From positions 1 through 18,953 of the forward strand of contig JAAAIG010000758.1 of NCBI GenBank assembly GCA_015852425.1: a DNA stretch of 18,953 nt, in the 5' to 3' direction. Within the stretch, counting starts at the first letter, position 1. Every line of letters begins with the position of its first letter. Position numbers and translations under genes: made by a program. Origin of the DNA: Gryganskiella cystojenkinii. Its lineage: Eukaryota > Mortierellomycota > Mortierellomycetes > Mortierellales > Mortierellaceae. Of this stretch, positions 9,301-18,051 are shown in pieces. Under the pieces are notes generated by a model. The model was not told the origin of the DNA, did no database searches, and saw only the letters and a list, made by a program, of their open reading frames with translations.

Positions 9301-12286
9301 GTCTCGGCAGGCACAACGGGGGACGTCGCCATCCCCACCGATAACCCAGTCAACTATCGAACACCGCCATCGTCGTGGAGTACAACAACATCAGGACGAC
9401 CCTCCTTGGAGATAATACCGGAATCAAAGCCGCCGCGAACGCATTCGTCGGATGCTAATGCCGTGACGAAGATCGGTCCCTCGGGAGCAGTAAAACCTGG
9501 TTATGTCAAAGTTGCCTTGAGTGTCGAACGAGAGGAAGCTCTTTCCTATATCCGATCTGGGATGGGTTCACCACACAAAGGGCTCACATCGCAAGGACAT
9601 GGACCAGAGGAACCACAGCAGGACCAACCGAGTCGGAATATCCCTCACCGTGGTCAGATCTCTCAACGCTCAAGAAGCGAGGGTCTCTTTATGGAAACGA
9701 TGTTGTCGAGCTCCAAAAAGTCACTCCAGTCCACCCCTGTGCCACCGACAACTAAACAGGAACCCTTCGAGTTACAGCCTTCACCTCGGAATATCGAGCT
9801 GCAGCGCGGTCCAGCCAGCTTTCCAGCTTCCTCTGCAAATCGCCATATCACATTAACTGAACCCGTAACAACAGCAGCGAAAAACGACACAGGAGCATCA
9901 GCGGCAGCACCAAAGCGATCCTGGAGACGCTCTCTCTCGCTTTCTATTTCCTCTGCAAAATCTTCGTTCCCATCCATGGGCTTGTTCTCACCAACGGTAT
10001 CGACACCACCCACACCTTCTATACCCACTAATATTTCGTCCCCCTCGACGCCTCTATCAATGTCTTTGCCTCGAAAATACCTCATGAGCTCCTCCCGATC
10101 ACGAACGTCTGGTCCACTAGAAGACCCATCCGCAGGAGGAAAACTCGTTCAAGAACAGGACCTCGATGTGGATGTGGTGTCGTTACCTCCCTCTACGTCG
10201 GCATACCTGTCTTTACTCCTCACTCCTCCTTTCGCTCCAATCTCTGCTGGAACCTCCGAGGATGACTCATCCACAGGTACTACAACACCGGTTGATGAGA
10301 GTAGCCAGTTAAATAAGGACAGTCAGGGGAATGACGACAGCGTCAAGAAGAAGGGCACTGTCGACGTGAACGGGGCACTGATCGCTGCGCATCATTTTCA
10401 GCGTCAACGAGAGCAACAACGACAGACGCTGACCCGATTTATGATGGATTTTCAGTCGAGACCTTGGTTCACGTACCGCAAGGATCTGGCCAGGATCGAG
10501 CCCTCATTTTATACTTGCGATTCTGGTTGGGGGTGCATGATGCGAACAGGACAAAGTCTATTAGCCCAGGCGTTTGTCCAAGTCATGATGGGGCGAGGTA
10601 AGAATGCTTAAAATTCTCGTTGAAGTCACTCGAAGCTTTAACAGCTAATCGATGTAACTTCCATTTTCGTGTGTCTCCTTAGATTGGCGGGTCCACTTGC
10701 CTCCACCAAACCAACCTAATACCTCCGCATCTGATCTTGATGAGCGAGAGCAAAGGAAGCAGCGACAACACTTGCGGCGATACAGGCGCATGCTAGGCTG
10801 GTTTGCGGATGAGCCTATCGCAACTTCTCCAAAGGCGTTCTACAGTATTCATGGAATCGCTAAGGAAGGAGTAGTCCTCGACAAACGGATAGGGGAGTGG
10901 TTTGGACCTGCGACAGTTGCGCATGCGCTTCAGTAAGCCCTACCTCGATGAATTAGGCCGTTACGAAGGTTGAACCTCGGAACCGAATTGCGTATGCTAA
11001 CGTGGATGATACCCTTTGTTTTTTAGGCGACTTTCAATGAAGCATAAGGATTGTCCGTTACAAATCGTTGTCAATATGGACGGATGTGTTCGTTTCTCGA
11101 CCCTTCTCCAGGCCGCAGCGAACCCAATCAATGCCTCTTCGTCCATATCATCATTGCCCACTGAACCTCTGGAAGACGGAACTGTTGTGCTTCCTTGGAG
11201 TCGACCGGTATTGCTTATGCTGCCGACACGCTTTGGACTGGACAAGGTTACCGAGATTTACCGCGGAAACTTGAAGAGGCTGTTCAGGATGCCTCAGTTC
11301 TTGGGTATTGCTGGTGGAAGACCGGGACGATCCCTGTATTTTGTTGCGTGCCAAGGTGAACATTGTGTCTATTGATTTTTATCTTTTTTTATTTTATTTT
11401 TTTATTTGTTTTCTATACTCACAATTTGGATTTTCTTGTAGGAGACGATCTCTATTACTATGACCCTCATTTTGTCAAGACCAAGGTCCCACCTGAGGAG
11501 ATCGCACTATCTTATCCAGTTCCCGTAAGTGGCGAGATCATGCCCACGAATAAGTCATGCATAAGAGTGACTGTAGAATTGTTTTGCTAACCAGCCGACG
11601 CCAACTCCTTTTTCTTAACGCAGAGCTTTCACTGTGGCGTCGTCCGATCTATGGATATTCAGGAACTTGACCCATCCATGCTATTAGGATTCCTAGTCCG
11701 ATCGTTGGAGGAGTTACAGGATCTGAAACGGCGGCTGGAGCAGGACATGGAGCGTCGGAGTTATCCTCTGATGACCTTGCTGGATGATCTTAGGCCATTA
11801 GAGGAGGTGGTCAAGACAACCGGGTTTGTTATCCCTGATCAAGAGGTGGTTGCGCTTGCAGACGACGACGAATTCGAAAACGGCAAGGAAGCAGTGGTGG
11901 ATGAAGAAGTGGTTCTAATCCGACAGCATTTGGAAGGGCATGATGAAGCACCATTAGCTGAGCAATGTGGGAAACTTGTTGATACTCCACAACAACGTGA
12001 GCTGCAGCCACAACCGAAACAAACGCAGCAAAATCAACAAGAGCATCTGCAAGAGCAAGAGCAACAGACCGAGGAGGTCGTCATTCTCGGCCAGAATGCG
12101 GACCGTCCGTGCGCAGAGGAAGCAATTGCACCGCCCACGTTTTCCGCCACAACAACTGAGACAATTTTAAAAGATGTTCTTTCAGAGGGGAATGCTGTCA
12201 TCAATAGCAAGATGGAGGAAGAAGAACCTGAGAACGAGGTTGAGGACGAGGTTGAGGATGAGGATTGGGAAGTGGACGCGTTTTAG
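6393..12286 (+). CDS. ATG4: Atg4 autophagy cysteine protease (peptidase C54), giant split form
   Basis: Atg4 cleaves the C-terminus of the ubiquitin-like protein Atg8 before lipidation and removes it from phosphatidylethanolamine later; it acts in the cytosol and at autophagic membranes. I model seven exons: 6393-7562, 7669-7877, 7980-10597, 10683-10932, 11027-11355, 11442-11524 and 11624-12286. All junctions are GT-AG and in phase, giving 5322 nt and 1773 aa. The catalytic Cys is in DSGWGCMMRTGQ (about C1312); the Asp-His pair is in YYYDPHF (D1533, H1535). IWMLGVCYSF (to about 499), PWFTYRKDL and SFHCGVVRSMDIQELDPSM are other family blocks. About 390 residues precede the domain, and a Ser/Pro/Gln-rich insert of about 777 residues (500-1276) splits it. 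The C-terminal tail is Gln-rich and acidic. Usual Atg4 proteins are about 400-500 aa, although long forms occur in other fungi. Exon 1 is the least certain part, because its donor is GTAGGG. Confidence 0.9.
9196..9231 (+). repeat. Hexanucleotide microsatellite in the ATG4 insert
   Basis: Six units of (C/T)CAACA lie in tandem inside exon 3 and encode an alternating Pro-Thr then Ser-Thr run. A unit length divisible by three allows length change without frameshift, consistent with a disordered linker. Confidence 0.85.
10991..11026 (+). other. ATG4 intron 4 branch sequence and acceptor
   Basis: The 94-nt intron 10933-11026 begins GTAAGC, contains TGCTAAC about 25 nt before its end, then a T-rich tract and TTTTTTAG. 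Introns 2 (7878-7979) and 6 (11525-11623) also have CTAAC-type motifs near the 3' end. This supports the exon model and the fungal assignment. Confidence 0.75.
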
Positions 12287-12803
12287 TTCTACAACGATAA
12301 AGGTGAAATAGATCAATCTACGACTTTTTTTTTATTTTTATTTTTTGCAGTTATTTTTTGGATCTTTGGAACATACAAAGCATGCAGCCCTTGCAGCAGC
12401 AGGGTAATCAGCCTCCTTGTGGCTGTACTAGTCCAAGGACGCAGGAACTGGCTCATGCTCCGACTTGATCCTTGTTTCTGTTTTTTTTTTTTGTTTTGTT
12501 TTCTTGATCTCTCTTTCCCCCTTTCCCTCTACCCTTTGGAGACTGATCATGAGGACTAGATGGATCGGCAGATAGAGTGGCGAGTCAAGGGAGAGAAAAG
12601 CGAGTGATCCGATAGTGGATGAGAGAAGATGAATGGTTGGGGTTCAGGAGGTGTTCTTGGGGATGAGAGATGAGGAGGGAAAGAAAGAAAGAGATGGAAG
12701 GATAGAAAAGGTCAAGGGAGAGATAAAGAAGGCGAGAGAAGTAAAAGAAATGGAGGGGGAGGGGAGGAGGAGGAGGGATCTTCTGTTCTGCTGTGTTGAA
12801 CAG

Positions 12804-12825
12804 AAAAAAAAAAAAAAAAAAAAAA
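12804..12825 (+). repeat. A22 homopolymer
   Basis: Twenty-two consecutive adenines follow a 120-bp purine-rich tract. It could be a poly-A relic of a retroposed sequence or simple slippage; no flanking target duplication was seen. Confidence 0.9.
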
Positions 12826-13126
12826 GTGGTGCCATCCTAGCGTTTCCTGTGTTTCGGAGACCGACAGCCTGACAATGTCTGCATGACCAACCTCTTGTTC
12901 ATTTGAGTTTTTGGCAATCTGCATTTCTTTTTTTCACTCCTTCATTCACTGCCCTCCATTGTATACATTTTGCATTTTCTCTCCCCACTCTTCATTCCTA
13001 ACCTTCCAACAATACCCTTCACTTCACTCACAACAACAACAAACGCAGGCACCTCTTCTTTTTTCTCATTCCCCTTTGTACTTGCCCATCTTTGTTTCTC
13101 TGACCATTCATCATCGGCATCGACCA

Positions 13127-13148
13127 ACACACACACACACACACACAC
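13127..13148 (+). repeat. (AC)11 microsatellite in the Rab7-like gene leader
   Basis: Eleven AC units are followed by a (CT)-rich stretch, about 75 bp before the start codon of the Rab7-like gene. Confidence 0.9.
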
Positions 13149-13221
13149 GCACTCTCTCACTCTCTCTTCGTGACAGATATCAGCAGAAACAGCACATATT
13201 CATACTTGCATACTACCACCT

Positions 13222-15069
13222 ATGGGCAAACAGTTGCTAAAAGTGGTTCTCATTGGCGACGGAGGTGTTGGCAAGGTATTATACTTCAAGTCAAGGAATC
13301 TTTGACGAATCAGGTGGAAGAAGGGACACAATGGACACGCTAATCTCGAGTGGACTGCATGTTGTTCGTTGAAAACTCTCTCTATTGGATTACCCCCTTG
13401 ACAGGAGAAGGCTCGGTGGATACATCGGTTTTGCCTCATAACTTTGAATGCATGTCAAAAAAAAGCTTGAGCTTCAGCACTCAATTTCTACTCGTGGACA
13501 AAACCAATGTCCATTCGAAAACGTTGACAAACCACAACCCCATCAACCAGGAACCAACAACTACCACCTTACTGAGCTGACGAGTCTCCTTCGGCCCTGT
13601 TGAGCAGGCTTTTCTTGAGCAACACTGAACTAACAGTCTTCGTATTTTTTTTGCACTCTTCCCTCTTTTTTTTTGTAGACGTCCTTGCGTAATCAGGTAT
13701 GATCACGATAGCAGCAGTTAGCCTTAATTTGTCTCGAACCCTGAGATTTTTTGTTGTTCAAAATGGAAGAAACAGCCAAAACAACAGCAACGGATGGGGC
13801 GACAAGTCCTATGGGGCGCCAACGATTATTCCAGCAGCTAAAGTGGCGGGGGAGGGATCCAACTTCTATCCCTGGTTCAATCTCTAATCAGTACAAGGAC
13901 AAGGTTGAATGGGCTCAAAAAGTCTGGACACAAGAAAAAAAAATCAACTGGCGGGATGTTCGAAAGAGGGGTGAGGGTCGAGTGGTCTCGCTCTCTCTTT
14001 TATTTTTCGACTGCACATGTGGATAGGTGAACACAGATTGCAAAAACGAGGGACAAAAAAAAAGACCGAGTCGCACTCAGCAGACCCTTTTTTTTTTCGC
14101 CGTGTTCCGTGGCCTCCAATCCTCCACCAGTTCAGCCTCTCACGCCTCACACGACAACAGTAGCAACAAAACAAACCCTGCGACATGAAAAAAGGCGCAT
14201 GTTATCCATAAAAGTACATGGCCGTTCCTTACATGGTTTTCATTTTTCTTTGTAAACAGTTCATCCACAAGAGGTTCACAAACGCGTACAAGGCCACGAT
14301 CGGAGCTGATTTCATCACAAAGGAGATTGAACTCGAGGATGGAAAACGAGTCTCGCTTCAGATCTGGGATACGGCCGGTAAGTGGGCTATAAGGCTAAAA
14401 AAAAAAGTTCCCATGATAGACACAACCAACGGCCTTTGCTCGTTTTTAGACTCGCTTTGCATACTCCATGCTGTCCATCTCCTTCTCTTTTGTCATTTCT
14501 CCCCTTTTTTTGTGTTTGTACCACGTGGATTGATCGTCTGTGGGCCATTTCTCATATTTTATCCCTTCCTTCTCTCTTTCTAAATAATAGGTCAAGAAAG
14601 ATTCCAATCCCTCGGGATCGCATTCTACAGAGGAGCGGATGCCTGCGTTCTCTGTTACGACGTTACCAACTACCTGACGTTTGAACATCTCGCAAAATGG
14701 CGACGCGAGTTCTTGAACCAAGCTGGAATCGGGGACTCGAACCCAGATTTCCCGTTTGTACTTTTGGGCAACAAGATTGATATCGACGAAAGAGTTGTTT
14801 CGAGACGTCAGGCCAGGGGTTTCGCACAAGAGCATAGCACAGTCACAGGATCCAAGGTCGAAATGCCTTGTTTCGAGGCCTCTGCCAAGGACGGGATTCA
14901 TGTTGAGGATGCGTTCTTGTATATCGCCAAGACGGTTAGGATACCCCAGATGGAATTGGATATGGTTGGAGGAGGAGCAGGGCAGAATGGATCATCACCA
15001 GGGTCGTCATCATCGAGGTTGGATTGGGATTCTGAATCAGAAGCGAGACGTAAATCCAAGTGTTGTTGA
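13222..15069 (+). CDS. YPT7: Rab7/Ypt7-like small GTPase
   Basis: Rab7/Ypt7 marks late endosomes and the vacuole and recruits the tethering machinery for vacuolar and autophagosome fusion. I model exons 13222-13275, 13679-13696, 14260-14377 and 14591-15069 with GT-AG introns of 403, 563 and 213 nt, giving 222 aa. Motifs: P-loop GDGGVGKTS (12-20), switch I Thr37 in YKATIGADF, WDTAGQE (60-66, catalytic Gln65), GNKID (123-127), EASAK (159-163) and C-terminal KCC for geranylgeranylation. The stretch QIWDTAGQERFQSLG and FYRGAD is diagnostic of the Rab7 group. GDGGVGK and the KCC tail are more like Rab9, and fungal Ypt7 usually ends CxC, so this may be a Rab7-clade paralogue rather than the sole Ypt7; the symbol is tentative. 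The start ATG is immediately followed by the family's GKQLLKVVLIG strand. Confidence 0.9.
13679..13696 (+). other. 18-nt microexon of the Rab7-like gene
   Basis: Six codons, TSLRNQ, supply the Thr and Ser that follow the P-loop Lys and the start of helix 1. The upstream acceptor is TTTTTTTTGTAG and the downstream donor is GTATGA. Both junctions are phase 0, so skipping the exon would keep the frame but remove the magnesium-coordinating residue. Confidence 0.85.
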
Positions 15070-15813
15070 GAGACGGAAAACTATTGGCTCTGGAAGAGTC
15101 CTTTGATTTACGATCTTCTGGATAGGAGCAACCGTTTTTTTCATAATTTTTCTTTCACTTACAACTCTCGATTTATTCGAGGAAAGACAAAACGACAATC
15201 AACCACATCACCCACCCCCCGCATACTTTTTCTCGAGACAGAATGGGGCCCAAAAAAATATTCATCATGTCCTTAAATGTTCAAGAGTGGAGTAGCATTG
15301 TACTTTTACTTTATTCTTTTTTCCAATCCCTTTTCTTTTACCCGTTACCTGTCTTTCGTTTCTCCTCTGCCCAACGTCTGCTTTTGAAGAATACATATGT
15401 AGATATTGCTCAACTCTAGTTCTCCTGAGTGCGTTGGATCGTGCTTCCCACGACCGTTGCAGATTGTAGTTAATGAAGATCGACATTTACGTGTGCTCAC
15501 GGAATGAAATACAACTTTCTTTCTTCTATTATCCTTCCATTCCTGTTGTTTTACCCTTAACCGCAACACCTTGTCTATTATTGTGGCACCTAGGATCGAC
15601 CCATCCCTCTCCACTTTCCTTCAGGCATGTAAATTATCAGATCTGTGCAGGTTAAAATTAAACTGACGGGTTTGTGTATTCTAACCGACAATGTTGGTCA
15701 CGGTATTATTGAATACGAAGCTACATGGCTAACTTCAGAGCAAGGGATATGTGATTTAAACCACTACTAGCAGTTCAAGGACCGTTGGCGAATGAATAAC
15801 GTTGGTGCAATCA
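15070..15813. other. Spacer downstream of the Rab7-like gene
   Basis: AT-rich sequence contains the probable 3' untranslated region of the Rab7-like gene, with T-rich runs at 15136-15150 and 15305-15340. I see no coding or RNA gene. Its right end is the 3' side of the minus-strand secreted-protein candidate. Confidence 0.5.
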
Positions 15814-16112
15814 TTAATTTTCGCGTAATTCAACGTTAGCAGCTCCAGCACCATTAGCGGGTCTAGCGCGGTTACTGAATTTACCAGAATTTGGGACTCC
15901 GTTGCTGCTGGCGACTACACCAGCATTGGCGCCCACAATACGATTACTGAGAGCAGCGCCATTAGTGGCATTAAAGCCATTGCCGATTCCAGCACCATTA
16001 GCGGGTCCATCCTTGTTGATTATTTCGACCGGGACGCTGGCATGAAAGGGACCGTCGGCACTTGCGAGAGCTACTAACACTCCCAAAACAAAGACCAAGA
16101 GAAAATACAGCG
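15814..16112 (-). CDS. Candidate small secreted protein, last exon only
   Basis: The minus-strand frame reads LYFLLVFVLGVLVALASADG, a signal-peptide-like hydrophobic core with an AxA-type cleavage site, and then a roughly 80-residue Asn/Gly/Ala-rich mature part ending REN and TAA at 15816-15814. The motif PANGAG appears twice, and the DNA behind it repeats a GCACCATTAGCGGGTC unit. The frame has no ATG near the signal region. A TTTTTTATACAG acceptor just before 16112 suggests that a short upstream exon supplies the start, but I could not place it. No family is recognised. Export is inferred only from the hydrophobic start; the alternative is a non-coding repeat. Confidence 0.4.
15840..16010 (-). 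repeat. Degenerate internal repeats in the secreted-protein candidate
   Basis: The plus-strand phrase GCACCATTAGCGGGTC occurs near 15847 and again near 15992, with weaker relatives such as AGCAGCGCCATTAGTGGC between them. In the minus-strand frame they encode PANGAG-like units. Expansion of a short unit can explain the Asn/Gly/Ala composition. Confidence 0.6.
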
Positions 16113-16476
16113 CTGTATAAAAAAGCAGTAGTTGAATGAAAGAAGTGTCCGGGCTGATTGAGAACGTTGGCGGGTGAAAACAAAAGATATTGGAAAGAGA
16201 AATAAAAGAAAAGTAATGACGAAGACGTGGCGAGGTTGAAACGCTGTTTGTACAAATCTGAAATTGAGACCATGGATGGGAGGGTATTAATAATGCTGAA
16301 AACAGTCATGGCAGTCATGAACAACATCACCTCAGGGGAGAAAAAACCAAAGAGAGGGAGCAGAGAAAAAAAGGCAATGTAATGGAGCATAGGAGCCAAG
16401 GAGATGAAGCAAAGAAAAGAGATGTCAGGGACAAAAAAAGTCAGGTGCAGTGAAGAGGCGAAGGCAGCCCAACGAA
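16113..16476 (-). other. Upstream region of the secreted-protein candidate
   Basis: A 163-codon minus-strand frame overlaps here, but it is dominated by Phe, Leu and Ser, matches no family, and enters the secreted candidate in a different frame. It more likely holds leader, intron and a missing first exon than a separate protein. Confidence 0.3.
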
Positions 16477-16485
16477 TGCGCCAAG

Positions 16486-16577
16486 CCATTGAGCGGAAGC
16501 TCTGAACCCACCCTCCTCTTCAGCTAAAATGCAAATTTAGCTGAAGAGGAGGGTGGGTTCAGAGCTCCCATTGAGCG
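16486..16577. mobile_element. Small hairpin insertion with 10-bp target-site duplication
   Basis: A perfect 31-bp inverted repeat has arms 16498-16528 and 16536-16566 with a 7-nt loop (ATGCAAA). The roughly 72-bp hairpin (16496-16567) is bounded by the direct repeat CCATTGAGCG at 16486-16495 and 16568-16577. Terminal inversion plus a 10-bp duplication is the signature of a cut-and-paste insertion of a tiny MITE or foldback type; duplications of this length are typical of Mutator-like elements. It encodes nothing. The related flank of the neighbouring tandem unit at 17865-17900 lacks it. Confidence 0.75.
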
Positions 16578-16764
16578 AGCTTGATTTTAATGGCAAAACG
16601 CGGAATACCGTGACCACACGTCAAAGTTTGGAATCTTTGGATCAACATATTCGGTAACTCAAGCAGCCCTGGACCTTGATTGCTTTACAATTCACGAAGA
16701 GAGGAAAGAGAGGAGGGGGATTTGAGTATGTTACTTTTTTCATTAACAGAACGGGCAATCTGAC
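16578..16764. other. 3' flank of Arf-like gene A
   Basis: Sequence downstream of the minus-strand Arf-like gene that aligns loosely with 17876-18051. It is the unit A counterpart of the spacer between the two genes, with TGGCAAAA, AACTCAAG and GGAGGGGGATT-like blocks. No other feature was seen. Confidence 0.5.
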
Positions 16765-17613
16765 TCATGGCTTTTGGAATCCGAGTTTTTCCCTCCGCTC
16801 CAATGCATGGGCGACCAACCAATCCATACCCTCTTGGATGCCTTCTCCGGTCTTGGCGCTACAACCGATCAACATCCAATGAGGGGCACAATCCCACATG
16901 AATATCGGATCCCCGTTCGTCGCCTTCTCTCGATTTATTTGTGCTTGTCGTTCAAAAATTTCGAGTCCCAACAAGTCCCTGACCTCTGTGACCGTCATGG
17001 CATCCACGCGGTCCATCTTGTTGGCAAAGATCAAAACATGTTTCCCCTCGACTCCAGAAAGGTTCATGAGCCAAGTAAATAACTCTCTTGTTTCACTATT
17101 ATATAATGGGTCGTGTGAGGCCGCGTCGACAACAAAGATAACGGCGTCACTCATTGTGGTTAAATGGACGAATAATCCTTGGTGACCGCTCTGACCAGAA
17201 ACGTCTCGAAGTAAGAGCGGGACTCTGGTTGGTTTCTTTGCGGGCAGATAAGCGGTACTGGTCCGGTAGAGGAGCGGGTTCAGGAGGTTACCGAGAAACG
17301 ACGTTGAGGTTGATATTGATGCCGATGATGCATCAGCTGTTACGGAACTTGCTAAGGACAAAGTCGAAGACGATAGCGGGACCGATAGAGAATGGTAATG
17401 ATGGTTCCTGTAGAGAATGAAATCAGGAACATCTATGTTTTGGATCGTGACAGTCGCACAGGTGACGATTCCGTCAAGGTTTGGCTTTTCGATCCGATAG
17501 CAGATCGAGGTTTGACCGATGCTACCGAGGTTTCCAAGGGCCGTGATGACTAAAGGTCCAGAGGTCGGACATTGAGGTACTGTTGAGGTTGTGGCTGCTC
17601 GAGGTGCTGTCAT
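16765..17613 (-). CDS. Divergent Arf-like GTPase, copy A
   Basis: An intronless frame of 282 aa starts at the ATG at 17613. The second half is clearly Arf-family: DAVIFVVDAASHDP, VLIFANKMD (G4, N198-D201), VTEVRDLLGL and HWMLIGCSAKTGEGIQEGMDWL (G5, S252-K254). The first half is degenerate. The P-loop reads GNLGSIGQTS, with Gln34 where the catalytic Lys belongs, and the G3 motif reads RDVSGQ (136-141) for the usual WDVGGQ. About 107 residues separate the P-loop from the G3 Gln, compared with about 41 in Arf1, so a Ser-rich stretch of roughly 66 residues replaces the switch I neighbourhood. There is no Gly2 for myristoylation. Arf proteins control vesicle coats and membrane traffic, but nucleotide binding here is doubtful. 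Signal-recognition-particle receptor beta was considered and fits less well. Confidence 0.8.
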   Translation of the reverse strand: MTAPRAATTSTVPQCPTSGPLVITALGNLGSIGQTSICYRIEKPNLDGIVTCATVTIQNIDVPDFILYRNHHYHSLSVPLSSSTLSLASSVTADASSASISTSTSFLGNLLNPLLYRTSTAYLPAKKPTRVPLLLRDVSGQSGHQGLFVHLTTMSDAVIFVVDAASHDPLYNSETRELFTWLMNLSGVEGKHVLIFANKMDRVDAMTVTEVRDLLGLEIFERQAQINREKATNGDPIFMWDCAPHWMLIGCSAKTGEGIQEGMDWLVAHALERREKLGFQKP

Positions 17614-18051
17614 GAGTTACCGTTGGTGATCTTGAGCTACCGTCAGTTGGAATAGGTAGAAGGATAAAGATTTTTGGATGACTGGTATTTCAGAGGTTGA
17701 CGGTGTAAAGAGGAGAAAGAGGCTGTGGCTGTGTGTGATACCCATAAATCTCTGCCGTGTGGCAGGAAGAGATGAAATGGGAGGAGCGGCAGAGTGAAGA
17801 AGTGAAAAAAAGAGCAACAAGATTTTGAAGTCAAAACAAATATCAAGCAGCTTGGTTGGACGGCTGCGCCAAGCCTCCTTCGAGTAAACCCTGTTTTGGT
17901 GGCAAAAACGCCGGCTATAGTGTCACGATGCTATTGCTCAAGAATACCGTTGATAACTCAAGGAGACCTTGTTCTACAACGTACAATGAGGAGAGAGATG
18001 GGGTTGAGACTTTTATTTTTTCATTAACTAACTAAACAGGGCACATCTGTG
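17614..18051. other. Spacer between the tandem Arf-like genes
   Basis: The left part is the upstream region of copy A; its first 65 bp or so match the region upstream of copy B (from 18889), so promoter sequence was duplicated too. The right part, from 17865, is the 3' flank of copy B. No separate gene was found. Confidence 0.55.

Larger units (their letters stand above)
12287..13221. promoter_or_regulatory. Spacer between ATG4 and the Rab7-like gene: 3' region, purine tract, pyrimidine-rich leader
   Basis: T-rich runs follow the ATG4 stop codon (12325-12360 and 12478-12505) and probably belong to its 3' untranslated region. A nearly pure purine stretch spans about 12640-12780, then A22 occurs at 12804-12825. 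From about 12925 to 13221 the plus strand is C/T-rich, as in the ATG4 leader, with an (AC)11 run. No gene is supported; a 29-codon Gln/Pro frame starting near 12380 has no recognisable feature. Confidence 0.5.
16477..17864. repeat. Tandem duplication, unit A
   Basis: The unit begins at TGCGCCAAGCC (16477-16487), which recurs at 17865-17875. Between the two points lie a related flank with TGGCAAAA, the first Arf-like gene and its upstream region, and then unit B starts. The period is 1388 bp here, of which about 82 bp is the hairpin insertion with its duplicated target. Confidence 0.75.

Noticed and set aside
11356..11441. T-rich stretch as a terminator inside ATG4
   Set aside because: It is an ordinary 86-nt intron with GTGAAC donor and CTTGTAG acceptor that joins the catalytic DPH exon in phase.
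13127..13148. The (AC)11 run as a CRISPR or satellite array
   Set aside because: It is a simple dinucleotide microsatellite with no spacers.
15998..16489. A 163-codon hydrophobic minus-strand frame, possibly a membrane protein
   Set aside because: Its Phe/Leu/Ser composition follows from a purine-rich plus strand; it runs out of frame into the secreted-protein candidate and matches no family. Its start codon lies inside the duplicated target of the hairpin.
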